64,000 nucleotides of DNA from Marinomonas sp. MED121 (GCF_000153025.1 NZ_CH672430.1:493608-557607); one strand, 5' to 3'; numbered from the stretch's first letter, positions 45,429 to 55,434 are shown. A program made the numbers and translations. Notes: a model not told the origin generated them from the letters alone.

Positions 45429-46289
45429 ATGAAGCGTACAATTACTCGCTTATTAATGGCCCCCTCAGTCATCCTACTCTTGATTTGGATGATAGTGCCT
45501 TTATCAATGACCATCTATTTTTCAACAATTCGTTTTAACCTGCTCTATCCAGGTCAAAATAATTTTGTTGGTTGGATGAACTTTGAATTTTTCATCACTG
45601 ACCCAGGCTTTATGCCAGCGGTTCTCAACACCTTAATTCTCTTAATATCGGTCCTTATCATAACGGTTGTTCTTGGGGTCGCCCTGTCAGCATTAATCGA
45701 TAAGCCTTTTTTTGGACAAGGCATTGTTCGTGTCTTGCTGATTTCACCTTTTTTCATTATGCCAACTGTTAACGCATTGATTTGGAAAAACATGATGATG
45801 AACCCGGTTTACGGTGTGTTTGCCTGGATATCCCAATCCCTCGGTTTAGAGCCCATAGATTGGTTATCTGACTTCCCGTTAATGTCAGTCATTATCATGG
45901 TGAGCTGGCAATGGCTTCCCTTTGCTATTTTAGTCTTTGTGACCGCACTCCAATCGCAAGATACAGAGCAAAAAGAGGCGGCACAAATGGATGGCGCCAC
46001 GGGCTGGCACATTTTTCGTTACCTAACAATCCCACACTTATCACGTCCTATTGCAGTGGTCGTCATGATAGAAACTATTTTCCTACTTGCTGTCTTTGCT
46101 GAGATTTTCGTATCGACAGGGGGTGGTCCAGGTTATGACAGTACTAACCTTGCTTACCTGATTTATAACCAAGCCCTACTTCAATATGACGTTGGTGTTG
46201 CTTCTGCAGGTGGTTTATTCGCGGTGATTCTAGCCAATATTGTTGCCTTTTTCTTAATTCGTGCCGTTGGCAAAAACTTAACGGTGTGA
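45429..46289 (+). CDS. smoF: polyol ABC transporter permease 1
   Basis: A 286-residue MalF-type integral membrane subunit, six membrane segments, starting RLLMAPSVILLLIWMIVPLSMTIYFS. The EAA loop that contacts the ATPase is visible as KEAAQMDGATGWHIFRYLTIPHL. It forms the channel with the second permease. It is 7 bp upstream of smoG on the same strand. Confidence 0.92.
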   Translation: MKRTITRLLMAPSVILLLIWMIVPLSMTIYFSTIRFNLLYPGQNNFVGWMNFEFFITDPGFMPAVLNTLILLISVLIITVVLGVALSALIDKPFFGQGIVRVLLISPFFIMPTVNALIWKNMMMNPVYGVFAWISQSLGLEPIDWLSDFPLMSVIIMVSWQWLPFAILVFVTALQSQDTEQKEAAQMDGATGWHIFRYLTIPHLSRPIAVVVMIETIFLLAVFAEIFVSTGGGPGYDSTNLAYLIYNQALLQYDVGVASAGGLFAVILANIVAFFLIRAVGKNLTV

Positions 46290-46296
46290 GGTAATT

Positions 46297-47130
46297 ATGA
46301 TGACTCTTAATCAACAACGTAAATTCAAAACCTTTATCACAGGCGCATTTGCTTGGTTCATTGCTCTTTTGCTATTTTTTCCGATTTTTTGGATGTTTAT
46401 CACCTCCTTCAAAACGGAACTCCAGGCGATATCAGTGCCTCCATCCTTATTTTTTGAGCCAACCCTTGAAAACTTTGGCATAGTGCAAGAACGCAGTGAT
46501 TATTTAAAGCACGCCTTTAACTCGATTATCACCTCCTTTGGCTCAACCTTCATTGCCTTAGTTATTGGTGTGCCTGCCGCTTATGCGATGGCATTTAACC
46601 CGACTAAAAAGACCAAAGATATCTTGCTATGGATGCTCTCCACCAAGATGCTGCCAGCCGTGGGTGTATTGGTGCCAATTTATATCTTAAGCCGTGATTA
46701 TGGTTTATTAGATTCACGCACAGGCTTGGTCATTATCTTCACCTTGATGAACCTGCCTATCATCATTTGGATGCTTTTCTCTTACTTTAAAGATCTTCCA
46801 AAAGAGATATTAGAAGCCGCTCGAATGGATGGTGCCAATCCATGGGATGAAATAGTCAAAGTCGTGTTACCACTATCCATTGGCGGCATTTCATCAACAG
46901 CCCTTTTATCCATCATCTTATGTTGGAACGAAGCCTTTTGGTCTCTTAATTTAACCGCCTCAGAAGCCGCCCCTCTTACCGCCATGATTGCCTCTTATTC
47001 AAGCCCCGAAGGCTTGTTCTGGGCCAAATTATCGGCCGCTTCTACTTTAGCCTGCGCTCCGATCGTTATATTCGGTTGGTTCTGCCAAAAACAACTTGTA
47101 CAAGGCCTTACATTCGGCGCTGTAAAATAA
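46297..47130 (+). CDS. smoG: polyol ABC transporter permease 2
   Basis: A 277-residue MalG-type permease. The EAA loop reads LEAARMDGANPWDEIVKVVLPLSIGG. The opening FPIFWMFITSFKTELQAISVPPSLFFEPTLENF is typical of the sugar-alcohol subfamily. It is 18 bp from the ATPase gene and pairs with smoF in the inner membrane. Confidence 0.92.
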   Translation: MMTLNQQRKFKTFITGAFAWFIALLLFFPIFWMFITSFKTELQAISVPPSLFFEPTLENFGIVQERSDYLKHAFNSIITSFGSTFIALVIGVPAAYAMAFNPTKKTKDILLWMLSTKMLPAVGVLVPIYILSRDYGLLDSRTGLVIIFTLMNLPIIIWMLFSYFKDLPKEILEAARMDGANPWDEIVKVVLPLSIGGISSTALLSIILCWNEAFWSLNLTASEAAPLTAMIASYSSPEGLFWAKLSAASTLACAPIVIFGWFCQKQLVQGLTFGAVK

Positions 47131-47148
47131 TTTTTAGGAACAGATATC

Positions 47149-48252
47149 ATGAGCTACTTAACCATTACAGAATTGCAAAAACACTACGACAGCTACCATG
47201 CATTACGAGGTATTAACCTTTCGATTACTGAAGGCGAGTTTGTTGTTTTCGTTGGCCCATCAGGCTGTGGTAAATCAACCTTACTAAGAACCATAGCGGG
47301 CTTAGAATCCAGTTCCGAAGGCAGTATTAATCTAGACAATAGAGACATTACTGAACTTGCCTCGTCAAAACGTGACTTGGCAATGGTGTTTCAATCTTAT
47401 GCGCTTTACCCACATATGACAGTGGCAGATAACCTTTCTTTCGCTCTGCGTCTTGCGAAAGTACCAGACAGTGAAATTGCCGAAAAAGTACGCAGTGTGT
47501 CAGCCTCTTTGCAGCTTGACCCATTACTGGATCGCAAACCTAAAGAGCTTTCTGGTGGCCAACGTCAAAGGGTCGCAATCGGCCGCGCTATTGTGCGCCA
47601 ACCTAAGGTTTTCTTGTTTGATGAGCCTCTTTCAAACCTAGATGCAGCCCTTAGGGTACAAATGCGTTTAGAGCTAGCACGTCTTCATAAAAAACTTGGC
47701 ACCACCATGATTTATGTAACCCATGATCAGGTTGAAGCCATGACCTTAGCCGACAGAGTCGTCATTCTAAATGCGGGTCAAATTGAGCAAGTAGGCACAC
47801 CACTCGAGCTTTATCGCCAGCCTAATAGCCGTTTTGTTGCTGAATTTATCGGCACACCAAAAATGAATCTGCTTGAGGTATTTGATATTACTCGCCAAGA
47901 TTCTCAGTTATCTCTAGATATTGGTGTGGGACATATCAATTTCCCAAATAACCGTATCAATGGTCCAGTGCCCAGCTCTGTCAAGCTAGGTATTCGTCCT
48001 GAACATATGCATTTGGTGGAAGAAGGCGGTGATTTTAGTGGCAAAATTGAGCTTGTCGAACACCTAGGCTCTGAAGCTTATACCCATATTCAGCTAGATA
48101 ACCAACAAACCATCATAGTCAAAGCACCTGCTCGCAGTAACATCCAAGACGGTCAATTGGTACAAATCAAAATAGACCTTGATGAGGTCATTCTATTTAA
48201 TGACAGTGATCGTGTTATCTCCAAGCTAGCTGAGGATGCAACCAATGACTAA
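47149..48252 (+). CDS. smoK: polyol ABC transporter ATP-binding subunit
   Basis: A 367-residue MalK-type ATPase. Walker A GPSGCGKSTLL, Q-loop VFQSYALYPHMTV, signature LSGGQRQRVAIGRAI and Walker B VFLFDEPLSNLDA are intact, followed by YVTHDQVEAM and a TOBE-like C-terminal domain. It powers the smoF/smoG transporter. The last codons overlap the next gene by 8 bp. Confidence 0.93.
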   Translation: MSYLTITELQKHYDSYHALRGINLSITEGEFVVFVGPSGCGKSTLLRTIAGLESSSEGSINLDNRDITELASSKRDLAMVFQSYALYPHMTVADNLSFALRLAKVPDSEIAEKVRSVSASLQLDPLLDRKPKELSGGQRQRVAIGRAIVRQPKVFLFDEPLSNLDAALRVQMRLELARLHKKLGTTMIYVTHDQVEAMTLADRVVILNAGQIEQVGTPLELYRQPNSRFVAEFIGTPKMNLLEVFDITRQDSQLSLDIGVGHINFPNNRINGPVPSSVKLGIRPEHMHLVEEGGDFSGKIELVEHLGSEAYTHIQLDNQQTIIVKAPARSNIQDGQLVQIKIDLDEVILFNDSDRVISKLAEDATND

Positions 48253-49678
48253 TTTCCTCATTCCTAAGCGAGAGATAGCCGAGCTCGCGGTGCAGGATTA
48301 TGAGAAAGAAACTATCTCTCCAGGTGTAATGCACCTGGGAGTTGGTGCCTTTCATCGTGCCCATCAAGCGGTTTACTTTGATCGATTACTGGCTCAACCA
48401 GCAGGTAAACACTGGGGCTTAATCGGCGTAAACATTCGCCCACAAGATAGCCAAGCTTTTACTCAGCTAATCGATCAAAGTGGGGAATATATTCTTAAAA
48501 CAATGACCCCAAAAGGCCGGGCAATTTATGAGCATATTCGTGCGATTACCCAATTAGTTGATGGCGCCAAAGAGCCAAGTACCGTTGATCACTTGATGGC
48601 AGATGAACAAATTCAATTGATCACTACCACGGTCACTGAAGGGGGGTATTATCTGGATGAAAACCATGCGCTTATGTTGGACCACCCTCTGATTAAGGCA
48701 GATATAGCATCGGGACGAAATACCCTTTATGCCTTCTTATATGCAGGTTTAAAGAAGCGTAGCGAAACATCAAACAGTAAAATCACGCTACTTTGCTGTG
48801 ACAATTTACGCCATAACGGTAAACTTTTAAAAACAGGTCTGTTGCAATTTTTAAAAGCAAAACAAGACGACGTACTGCATGCTTGGGTACTTGAAAACTG
48901 CTCTTTCCCTTCATCTATGGTAGATAGAATTACACCAAAACCTAGCGCGGAACATCAAGACGATGTGCTGTCTCGTTTTGATATAAAAGATAATATGACA
49001 GTCATGGCGGAAGACTTCATTCAATGGGTAATTGAAGATGATTTTGCCGGTGAAAGACCGCCTTTAGACACAGTTGATGTCCAAATGGTTGATGATGTCA
49101 CACCGTTTGAAGAGGCGAAAATCCGCATTTTAAATGCAGGACATACCTGTGTTGCCTACCAAGCAGCACTTAAAGGCATAGATTACTTTGATCAAGCCAT
49201 GATAGATGTCGAGTTACAGCGCTATTTTACTGATTTTATCAAGCAGGATGCGATCCCAGCGATTGGACAATCCGTTGTTGACCTTTCTTCATATGCCAAC
49301 ATCATTACCATGCGCTTTAGTAATGCAAATATCGGCGATACGATAGAACGTATTTGTACCGATGGTTACGCTAAGTTTCCGATTTTTGTGTATCCCACTC
49401 TTGCAGGTATCTATCAACTAGGTGGCATTCCCAATAAAACAATCGACGCCATTGCCAGCTGGTTTGTCTTTATCCATCAAGCGAATCAAGGCAAATTACA
49501 AGTTAACTATCACGAACCGAATATGGCAAAGCTGACGGCTTTTACCAATGATAAACCGGGTATTCATGCTTTTGCCACTGACTCTTATCTCTGGCAAGAA
49601 CTACCTCAAGTATATCCGGATTTTGTGCATCGTTTGACCACCAGCATTGAAAATATCCAATTGCGCTTCTCAGCTTAA
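48245..49678 (+). CDS. mannitol dehydrogenase-family polyol dehydrogenase
   Basis: About 477 residues. The nucleotide-binding opening PGVMHLGVGAFHRAHQAVYFDRLL and the VTEGGYYLDENHALM, DNLRHNGKLLKTGLLQFL, and NAGHTCVAYQAALKG segments (the last carrying catalytic-region residues) define the mannitol 2-dehydrogenase/D-arabitol 4-dehydrogenase long-chain family. It would oxidise mannitol to fructose or arabitol to xylulose with NAD. The start at 48245 uses a GAGG ribosome-binding site; it overlaps the ATPase stop. Confidence 0.9.
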   Translation: MTNFLIPKREIAELAVQDYEKETISPGVMHLGVGAFHRAHQAVYFDRLLAQPAGKHWGLIGVNIRPQDSQAFTQLIDQSGEYILKTMTPKGRAIYEHIRAITQLVDGAKEPSTVDHLMADEQIQLITTTVTEGGYYLDENHALMLDHPLIKADIASGRNTLYAFLYAGLKKRSETSNSKITLLCCDNLRHNGKLLKTGLLQFLKAKQDDVLHAWVLENCSFPSSMVDRITPKPSAEHQDDVLSRFDIKDNMTVMAEDFIQWVIEDDFAGERPPLDTVDVQMVDDVTPFEEAKIRILNAGHTCVAYQAALKGIDYFDQAMIDVELQRYFTDFIKQDAIPAIGQSVVDLSSYANIITMRFSNANIGDTIERICTDGYAKFPIFVYPTLAGIYQLGGIPNKTIDAIASWFVFIHQANQGKLQVNYHEPNMAKLTAFTNDKPGIHAFATDSYLWQELPQVYPDFVHRLTTSIENIQLRFSA

Positions 49679-49705
49679 AACGGGTCCTACATTCAAGGAA
49701 ATAAC

Positions 49706-50500
49706 ATGACATTAGATAATCAAAACTTATCCAACAAAGTGGCTTTGATTACAGGTTCTGCTGGCGGCATAGGGCTGGCCATTGCACAATCTTATCTTGC
49801 TAATGGGGCCAAAGTGGTGCTCACTGACTACGCAAAAGATACACCAGTTGCCTTAACAGGATTATTAGCAGATTACCCAAACAGCGCCCTTTATATTGGT
49901 TGTGATATTTGCGATAACCAAGGGGTAGAAAATTTAATTCAGAGCACTGTTGAGCAATTCGATCGACTGGATATTCTGGTCAATAATGCCGCCGTATTTG
50001 ATTTAGCCCCGGTACTTGAGTCTGATGAAGCGAGCTTCGATCATCTTTTTAATATCAATGTCAAAGCCTTCTTTTTTACCATGCAAAAAGTCGCTCAAAA
50101 GATGGTTGATATGGGTATAGAAGGACGCATTATCAATATGGCATCCCAAGCAGGTCGTCGTGGTGAAGCCCTGGTTTCCCATTATTGTGCAACGAAAGCC
50201 GCCGTTATCAGCTACACCCAATCAGCCGCACTTGGGTTAGCCCAATACAAAATAAATGTTAACGCCATCTCACCCGGTGTGATAGATACGCCCATGTGGC
50301 AACATGTGGATAGTCTATTTGCCAAGCATGAAAATCTCCTACCAGGAGAGAAGAAAATTGCCGTTGGTAAAGCGGTTCCACTTGGCTATATGGGTGAGCC
50401 TGCTGAAGTTGCCTCTTTAGCCCTATTTTTGGCTTCTGATGGAGCCAAATACATTACCGCTCAGACTTATAATGTCGATGGTGGCAATGTGATGAGTTAA
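49706..50500 (+). CDS. smoS: sorbitol dehydrogenase-type short-chain dehydrogenase
   Basis: A 264-residue SDR. NAD-binding ALITGSAGGIGLAIA, NNAA structural motif, catalytic Ser/Tyr/Lys (MASQAG, HYCATKAA) and C-terminal VDGGNVMS match L-iditol/sorbitol dehydrogenases of the SmoS/PolS type. It probably turns D-sorbitol into fructose in the cytoplasm. It follows the mannitol dehydrogenase by 27 bp. Confidence 0.85.
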   Translation: MTLDNQNLSNKVALITGSAGGIGLAIAQSYLANGAKVVLTDYAKDTPVALTGLLADYPNSALYIGCDICDNQGVENLIQSTVEQFDRLDILVNNAAVFDLAPVLESDEASFDHLFNINVKAFFFTMQKVAQKMVDMGIEGRIINMASQAGRRGEALVSHYCATKAAVISYTQSAALGLAQYKINVNAISPGVIDTPMWQHVDSLFAKHENLLPGEKKIAVGKAVPLGYMGEPAEVASLALFLASDGAKYITAQTYNVDGGNVMS

Positions 50501-50576
50501 TATAGGCAATAAAATAGCGACAACCAAAAAGTTAGGCCGTGAACTGCTATTTAGAATACAGGCCTAATAGGAAAGT

Positions 50577-51470
50577 ATGATGTCTATGAAAAACCGTAAT
50601 ACACCCGAGTTAGAGTTAATTGAAGAGCATGTTGAAACCATACGTTACCTTGAACATGGTTTTCCTAGCGATTTGATTCGTTGGCACGCCCATGATGATT
50701 ACGAACTGCACTTTATCGTCTCGACCACTGGCAAAGTATTTATTGGTGATTACATAGGCGCATACACCCCGGGTCAGCTTATCTTAACTGGCCCAAGACT
50801 CCCCCATAACTGGGTTTGCCAAATTGGCCAAGAGCCTGTTGAGATTCGAGATATGGTGATTCGATTTGACCATGAATCTTTCTCAGACGGTTTAAAAGTG
50901 ATTCCTGAACTGGCTGGAATTTTACCTATGCTAGCCAGAGCAAAATCTGGCATTGAGTTTTTAAACTTAGACCCTGATTACCTTACCGAAGCTTTTCAAA
51001 AGGTACGTGATAGCCATGGCTTACAGCGCCTCATTAATGCCCTGCCCTTGTTAAGCAAACTCGCAAACACTCATGATTACCGCCTGCTTTCGACAGTTCA
51101 GATAGATCTCAAGTCTAACGAAACACTGCAACGTAAAATTAATACTGTGGTTGATTATGTCTCACAAAATTATAATCAAGATATCTGCCTGTCAGATGCA
51201 GCGAATCTCATTGGCATGTCTGATAGCCACTTTTCTCGCTTCTTTAAAAAGGCCACAGGCAACCGCTTTATCGAGTTTGTTAATCGGGTGCGTATTAGCC
51301 GAGCTTGTAGCTTATTAAGCGATACTGACCAGCAAATTACCAATATCTGCTTCTTAGTCGGCTTTAACAGTGTGGCTAACTTTAACCGTCGATTTCATGA
51401 ACTAAAAGGCGTGACACCAAGAGACTTTCGTACCCAAAGCAATAATCATGATGAAGCAATGCCTTATTAG
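50577..51470 (+). CDS. AraC-family regulator of the polyol operon
   Basis: A 297-residue protein with an N-terminal cupin-like ligand-binding region (HAHDDYELHFIVSTTGKVFIGDY) and a C-terminal double HTH (LSDAANLIGMSDSHFSRFFKKATG then ITNICFLVGFNSVANFNRRFHELKGVTPRDF). It lies 76 bp downstream of the polyol genes on the same strand, so it is the likely inducer-responsive activator. Confidence 0.9.
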   Translation: MMSMKNRNTPELELIEEHVETIRYLEHGFPSDLIRWHAHDDYELHFIVSTTGKVFIGDYIGAYTPGQLILTGPRLPHNWVCQIGQEPVEIRDMVIRFDHESFSDGLKVIPELAGILPMLARAKSGIEFLNLDPDYLTEAFQKVRDSHGLQRLINALPLLSKLANTHDYRLLSTVQIDLKSNETLQRKINTVVDYVSQNYNQDICLSDAANLIGMSDSHFSRFFKKATGNRFIEFVNRVRISRACSLLSDTDQQITNICFLVGFNSVANFNRRFHELKGVTPRDFRTQSNNHDEAMPY

Positions 51471-51563
51471 GGGCGCTCTAGACTTGAAGCCCTAGGATAA
51501 AACCCTTAAGACTAAAAGCGCTAAGTGCCACTAAATGAATCTCTTGGCTTATATTAAGCCCAA

Positions 51564-53117
51564 TTAAGCCCAATCAAACTCAGATAAACTTTGATTAAAT
51601 ACCAAGCTCGCCTTAGCAAGCTGGCTATAAACTTCATGCTTTTTCAGATAGTAACCCGCTAATTCAACTTGAGGTTGGTGTTCGTCTAATACCTCTGGCA
51701 TGACGCAAATCTCTGCTATCAAGCTCTCTAAGACTTGATTCGGTGCTTTATTATCTAACACATCATAAAGCGCTTCTTCATGCCTCACACCAATCATAGC
51801 CAGTCGAGCCGCCCCTAACCCAGGCGCCACTTCCCCTCCATCTCGATAAACCAGTTTTTGATTTAATACATTCGATAAAATTTGACGCCAAAGAGGAGAG
51901 CGAGCACCACCACCAATTAAAGATAACTCCTGCTTTAATCCCTCCTCATAAGCTAACGCTTCTTGGCAATCCAATAGGGAAAAGGCAACCCCTTCTAACA
52001 CGGCCAAAGTCATTTCTTCAATAGAGGTATCATTAACCAATCCAATAAATTGTCCCGTCATTAAAGGGTTATTATGGGGTGTACGCTCTCCATTTAAATA
52101 AGGTAGGAAAACAAGTTTAGTCCGCAAATGACCACGCTGTTCAATAAAACGCTCTAGTGTAGCTAATAAGTCTGCTACAGGTTTATTGGCTAGCTTAGCG
52201 ACCCAAGATAAGGAATTTGCCGCACTTAATGTCACCCCCATTTGATGCCAACGATTAGGCAGAGCATGACAAAAAGCGTGTACTGTTTTTTCAGGGTTAG
52301 CCCTGTGTTGATCACTCACACAAAAATATACCCCAGAAGTCCCTAAAGAGATTAAACCTTGGCCTGCATTTACTATTCCCATTCCCACAGCGCCCGCGGC
52401 GTTATCGCCAGCACCAGCCACCACAGGCACTTGTGGCAAGGACAATAAGGCAGCCACATCATCCGACAAACACCCAATCACATCACAAGCTTCATGCACC
52501 TTAGGCATATTCTCAAGGGTAAAATCTGTAGCGGCTAAAAGAGAGGTATCCCATTGGCGAGTGGCAGGGTTTAGCCAAAGGGTACCTGCTGCATCCGAGC
52601 AATCAGTGGCAAGTTTGCCAGTTAAACGATAAGACAAATAATCCTTAGGCAGTAAGACATATTGCACCTTAGCGAAAAGTGCTGGCTCATGTCGCTTTAA
52701 CCATAAAGCTTTGGGAGATGTAAAACCTGACATGGCCAAGTTACCACTCAAGTTTAATAGATTAGGGCACAAGCTTATTAAGTCTTGGCACGCTTGCTGA
52801 CTACGACCGTCATTCCAGAGAATACAAGGTCTTAGTACTTCGCCTTCTTTATCTAAAAAAGTCGCACCATGCATTTGCCCAGATAAGCCTATGCCTTTTA
52901 GCTGACTAAAATCCTCGCCTTGAGTATCTAGAATCAAGTGTAAACTGGCGACAACCTCTTTTACAGCCTGCCACCAAGATAGCGGATCTTGCTCAGACCA
53001 AAGCGGTTTAGGAGAGCTAACTTCAAGGCTTTTAGAACTTATTGCAATAAGCTCGCCCGCTTGATTTATCACCACTCCCTTTAACCCAGATGTCCCAAGA
53101 TCTAAACCTAAATACAT
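51564..53117 (-). CDS. xylB: xylulokinase
   Basis: A 517-residue FGGY kinase. Opening MYLGLDLGTSGLKGVVINQAGELIA, GLSGQMHGATFLDKEG, ILWNDGRS and GAGDNAAGAVGMGIVNAGQGLISLGTSGVYF are the xylulokinase signatures. It phosphorylates D-xylulose to xylulose-5-phosphate for the pentose phosphate pathway, consistent with arabitol or xylitol use. It is convergent with the AraC gene. Confidence 0.92.
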   Translation of the reverse strand: MYLGLDLGTSGLKGVVINQAGELIAISSKSLEVSSPKPLWSEQDPLSWWQAVKEVVASLHLILDTQGEDFSQLKGIGLSGQMHGATFLDKEGEVLRPCILWNDGRSQQACQDLISLCPNLLNLSGNLAMSGFTSPKALWLKRHEPALFAKVQYVLLPKDYLSYRLTGKLATDCSDAAGTLWLNPATRQWDTSLLAATDFTLENMPKVHEACDVIGCLSDDVAALLSLPQVPVVAGAGDNAAGAVGMGIVNAGQGLISLGTSGVYFCVSDQHRANPEKTVHAFCHALPNRWHQMGVTLSAANSLSWVAKLANKPVADLLATLERFIEQRGHLRTKLVFLPYLNGERTPHNNPLMTGQFIGLVNDTSIEEMTLAVLEGVAFSLLDCQEALAYEEGLKQELSLIGGGARSPLWRQILSNVLNQKLVYRDGGEVAPGLGAARLAMIGVRHEEALYDVLDNKAPNQVLESLIAEICVMPEVLDEHQPQVELAGYYLKKHEVYSQLAKASLVFNQSLSEFDWA

Positions 53118-53295
53118 TTAACCCACTCCCTTATTATCTTTATATTAAGCATGATAAACAGAGTATTAAAACAAAGGCTTGCTGAGTCAATCAAATCGGG
53201 CAAAGCTAACAGATGCGTATCAGTATTTGCTAAAAAACTATCAATTAGCCCAACATAGAAAGCGTTTATTCAAACTTGCTTAAAAGTTAATAAGA

Positions 53296-53400
53296 GCGAA
53301 CTTAATCTATTGGTCTTTCAATCTAGCGAACTTAATCTATTGGTCTTTCAATCTAGCGAACTTAATCTATTGGTCTTTCAATCTGATGGTCTTTCAATCT
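53296..53400. repeat. 30-bp tandem repeat overlapping the 3' end of the cupin gene
   Basis: Three near-perfect 30-bp units (GCGAACTTAATC...CTTTCAATCT) run from 53296 to 53385, followed by a partial 16-bp unit (ATGGTCTTTCAATCTG). The repeat covers the last codons and stop of the cupin gene, so repeat changes alter its C-terminus (IERPSD). Confidence 0.85.
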
Positions 53401-53803
53401 GATGATCCGTTGGCTGAGGGGTTATGGTTAGTACTTTCACTCCTTTTGGAGACTCAAACCTATGCCATACACCATGCGGCACGATAAGTAACTCACCGGC
53501 CTTTATTTTATTAGGGACTTCTTCGTTATCAATCAGCAGAACCAAGCTCGTTTCACCTTCGATAACTTGCACCATTTCATCCCCATGAGAGTGCCTCTCC
53601 CACTCACTGAACCCAGTATAATTAGCGACATACATGCCGCCATTACCAAAATCAGACAAGAAACCATAGGCACTACTTTCATCATTATGATCAGAATTTG
53701 TGGGTGTTCGATTATCAAGATGCTTGGTTTTTGACAAGGCATGTTTGAGATTAAGGGGTTTAGCTTTTTGTCGTTTAGATATCACACTCATATTAAAGTC
53801 CAT
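53378..53803 (-). CDS. cupin-domain protein
   Basis: A 141-residue protein whose cupin core is visible as WERHSHGDEMVQVIEGETSLVLL and AGELLIVPHGVWHRFESPKG, with the usual His-x-His, Glu and His metal ligands. The first 45 residues are polar. The cupin is divergent from an orphan polyol-binding protein gene. It may be a sugar-binding sensor or isomerase; function not deducible. Its C-terminus lies within a tandem repeat. Confidence 0.8.
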   Translation of the reverse strand: MDFNMSVISKRQKAKPLNLKHALSKTKHLDNRTPTNSDHNDESSAYGFLSDFGNGGMYVANYTGFSEWERHSHGDEMVQVIEGETSLVLLIDNEEVPNKIKAGELLIVPHGVWHRFESPKGVKVLTITPQPTDHQIERPSD

Positions 53804-53988
53804 TTAATGATTTACAGACATGTTAATCATTATCGAGCAAAAAAACAGCCTTACAAAATAAGACGTAAAACCTTCTTCTTTAGCTCACCGTTTCTCCTTT
53901 CCTTTCCTATAGTTAATTTTAATCAGTCGGTATCCATTAATAATGAATAATACAATTAAAGCAACGGCTTTAATTGGGGAGTTGAATA

Positions 53989-55308
53989 ATGAAAGATTTA
54001 ATTAATAACTATCTTTCTTACATGATCGCTTTGATAGTCATGACATCAACGTCACTCGCTTACGCTCAGACTAAAATAACAATTGCGACTGTCAATAATA
54101 GCCATATGATGACGATGCAAGAGCTCACTCCCATATTCGAAAAAGCACACCCAGATATAAAAGTAAAATGGATTACCGTTGAAGAAAGCAAATTACGTGA
54201 GCACATTACTTTAGACGTTACGGATAAGCATGGCTTTTATGACGTCATCACAATCGGCATGTACGAAGCTCCCATTTGGGGAGAGAAAAAGTGGATACAA
54301 CCAATTGATACCAGTGGAGATTATGATTTAGAAGATATTATCCCCTCTATTAGGGAAGGCCTTTCGTATAATAATACCCTCTTTGCAGCCCCTTTTTACG
54401 GTGAAAGCTCCATGGTTATTTACCGTAAAGACCTCATAGATGCAGCGGGTGTAACAATTAATGACCGAGACACTTGGGAACATATACGTGATGTTGCAGC
54501 AGCTCTTCATGACCCAGAAGCAGGTGTTTATGGCATGTGCTTAAGAGGTAAAGCGGGTTGGGGAGATAACATGGCATTCGTATCAACCATGGCTAACTCT
54601 TTTGGAGCACGATGGTTTGATGAAAACTGGAAACCACAACTTGAAACAACAGAGTGGAATAATGCCGTTAATTTTTATGTGGAATTATTAAGAAAATATG
54701 GCCCACCGAATGCAAGCAATAATAGCTTTAATGAAAACTTATCCCTCTTCAGCCAAGGTAAATGCGGCATATTAGTAGACGCAACCATTGCAGCCTCTTT
54801 CGTAACAGATCCCAAAAAAAGCAAAGTATTTGATAAAGTAGGCTTTGCTCAGTCTCCAATGCAAGTAACCGAAAAAGGAGCAAATTGGCTCTGGGCATGG
54901 TCTCTTGCAATACCGACAGAAACACAAAACGCAAAAGCCGCTCAAACTTTTATACGTTGGGCCACATCGAAAGAATATATAAAGCTAATAGGTGAGACAA
55001 AAGGTTGGGCGGCAGTGCCAACAGGCACTCGATTCAGCACCTACAATAACCCTGACTTTTTAGCAGTGGCTTCTTTTGCCCAAGACGAACTCGAAGCGAT
55101 TAATTCAGCAAACCCTGCTGATAGCACGTTAAAACCATCACCCTATATTGGCGTTCAATTTGCTGCCATTCCTGAATTCCAAGATATTGGCGCAATAACA
55201 GGACAAATGGTTTCAGGCGCACTAAATGGCACAATTTCAGTCGAACAGGCACTTAAATCAGCAAACCTTTCTGCAGATAATCACATGCATCAAGCTGATT
55301 ATTACTAA
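53989..55308 (+). CDS. orphan polyol ABC substrate-binding protein, paralogue of the operon copy
   Basis: A 439-residue protein, same length and close in sequence to the smoE product (shared DVITIGMYEAPIWGE, AAPFYGESSMV, ADSTLKPSPYIGVQF). Signal peptide ends SLAYAQ. No permease or ATPase follows; a terminator comes directly after. Codon use is more AT-rich than in the operon copy. It may dock to the smoF/G/K transporter with a different ligand, or act as a sensor. Confidence 0.88.
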   Translation: MKDLINNYLSYMIALIVMTSTSLAYAQTKITIATVNNSHMMTMQELTPIFEKAHPDIKVKWITVEESKLREHITLDVTDKHGFYDVITIGMYEAPIWGEKKWIQPIDTSGDYDLEDIIPSIREGLSYNNTLFAAPFYGESSMVIYRKDLIDAAGVTINDRDTWEHIRDVAAALHDPEAGVYGMCLRGKAGWGDNMAFVSTMANSFGARWFDENWKPQLETTEWNNAVNFYVELLRKYGPPNASNNSFNENLSLFSQGKCGILVDATIAASFVTDPKKSKVFDKVGFAQSPMQVTEKGANWLWAWSLAIPTETQNAKAAQTFIRWATSKEYIKLIGETKGWAAVPTGTRFSTYNNPDFLAVASFAQDELEAINSANPADSTLKPSPYIGVQFAAIPEFQDIGAITGQMVSGALNGTISVEQALKSANLSADNHMHQADYY

Positions 55309-55328
55309 CCTAAGCGAGCAACCTTCTA

Positions 55329-55365
55329 TAAAAAAGCAGAGCCATTAAGAGCTCTGCTTTTTTTA
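55329..55365. terminator. bidirectional terminator between the orphan binding protein and fdsD
   Basis: AAAGCAGAGC and GCTCTGCTTT form a stem with flanking A/T runs. It fits both the binding-protein gene and the oppositely oriented fds operon. Confidence 0.88.
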
Positions 55366-55434
55366 TACTCAACTTTATCTACTTTTTGAATATTTCTACC
55401 AATAAATGCGTCACCATAAACGTCTGATGAATAA

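Noticed and set aside
53296..53400. Possible CRISPR array
   Set aside because: The 30-bp units follow one another directly with no spacers, and no cas genes are present; it is a plain tandem repeat.
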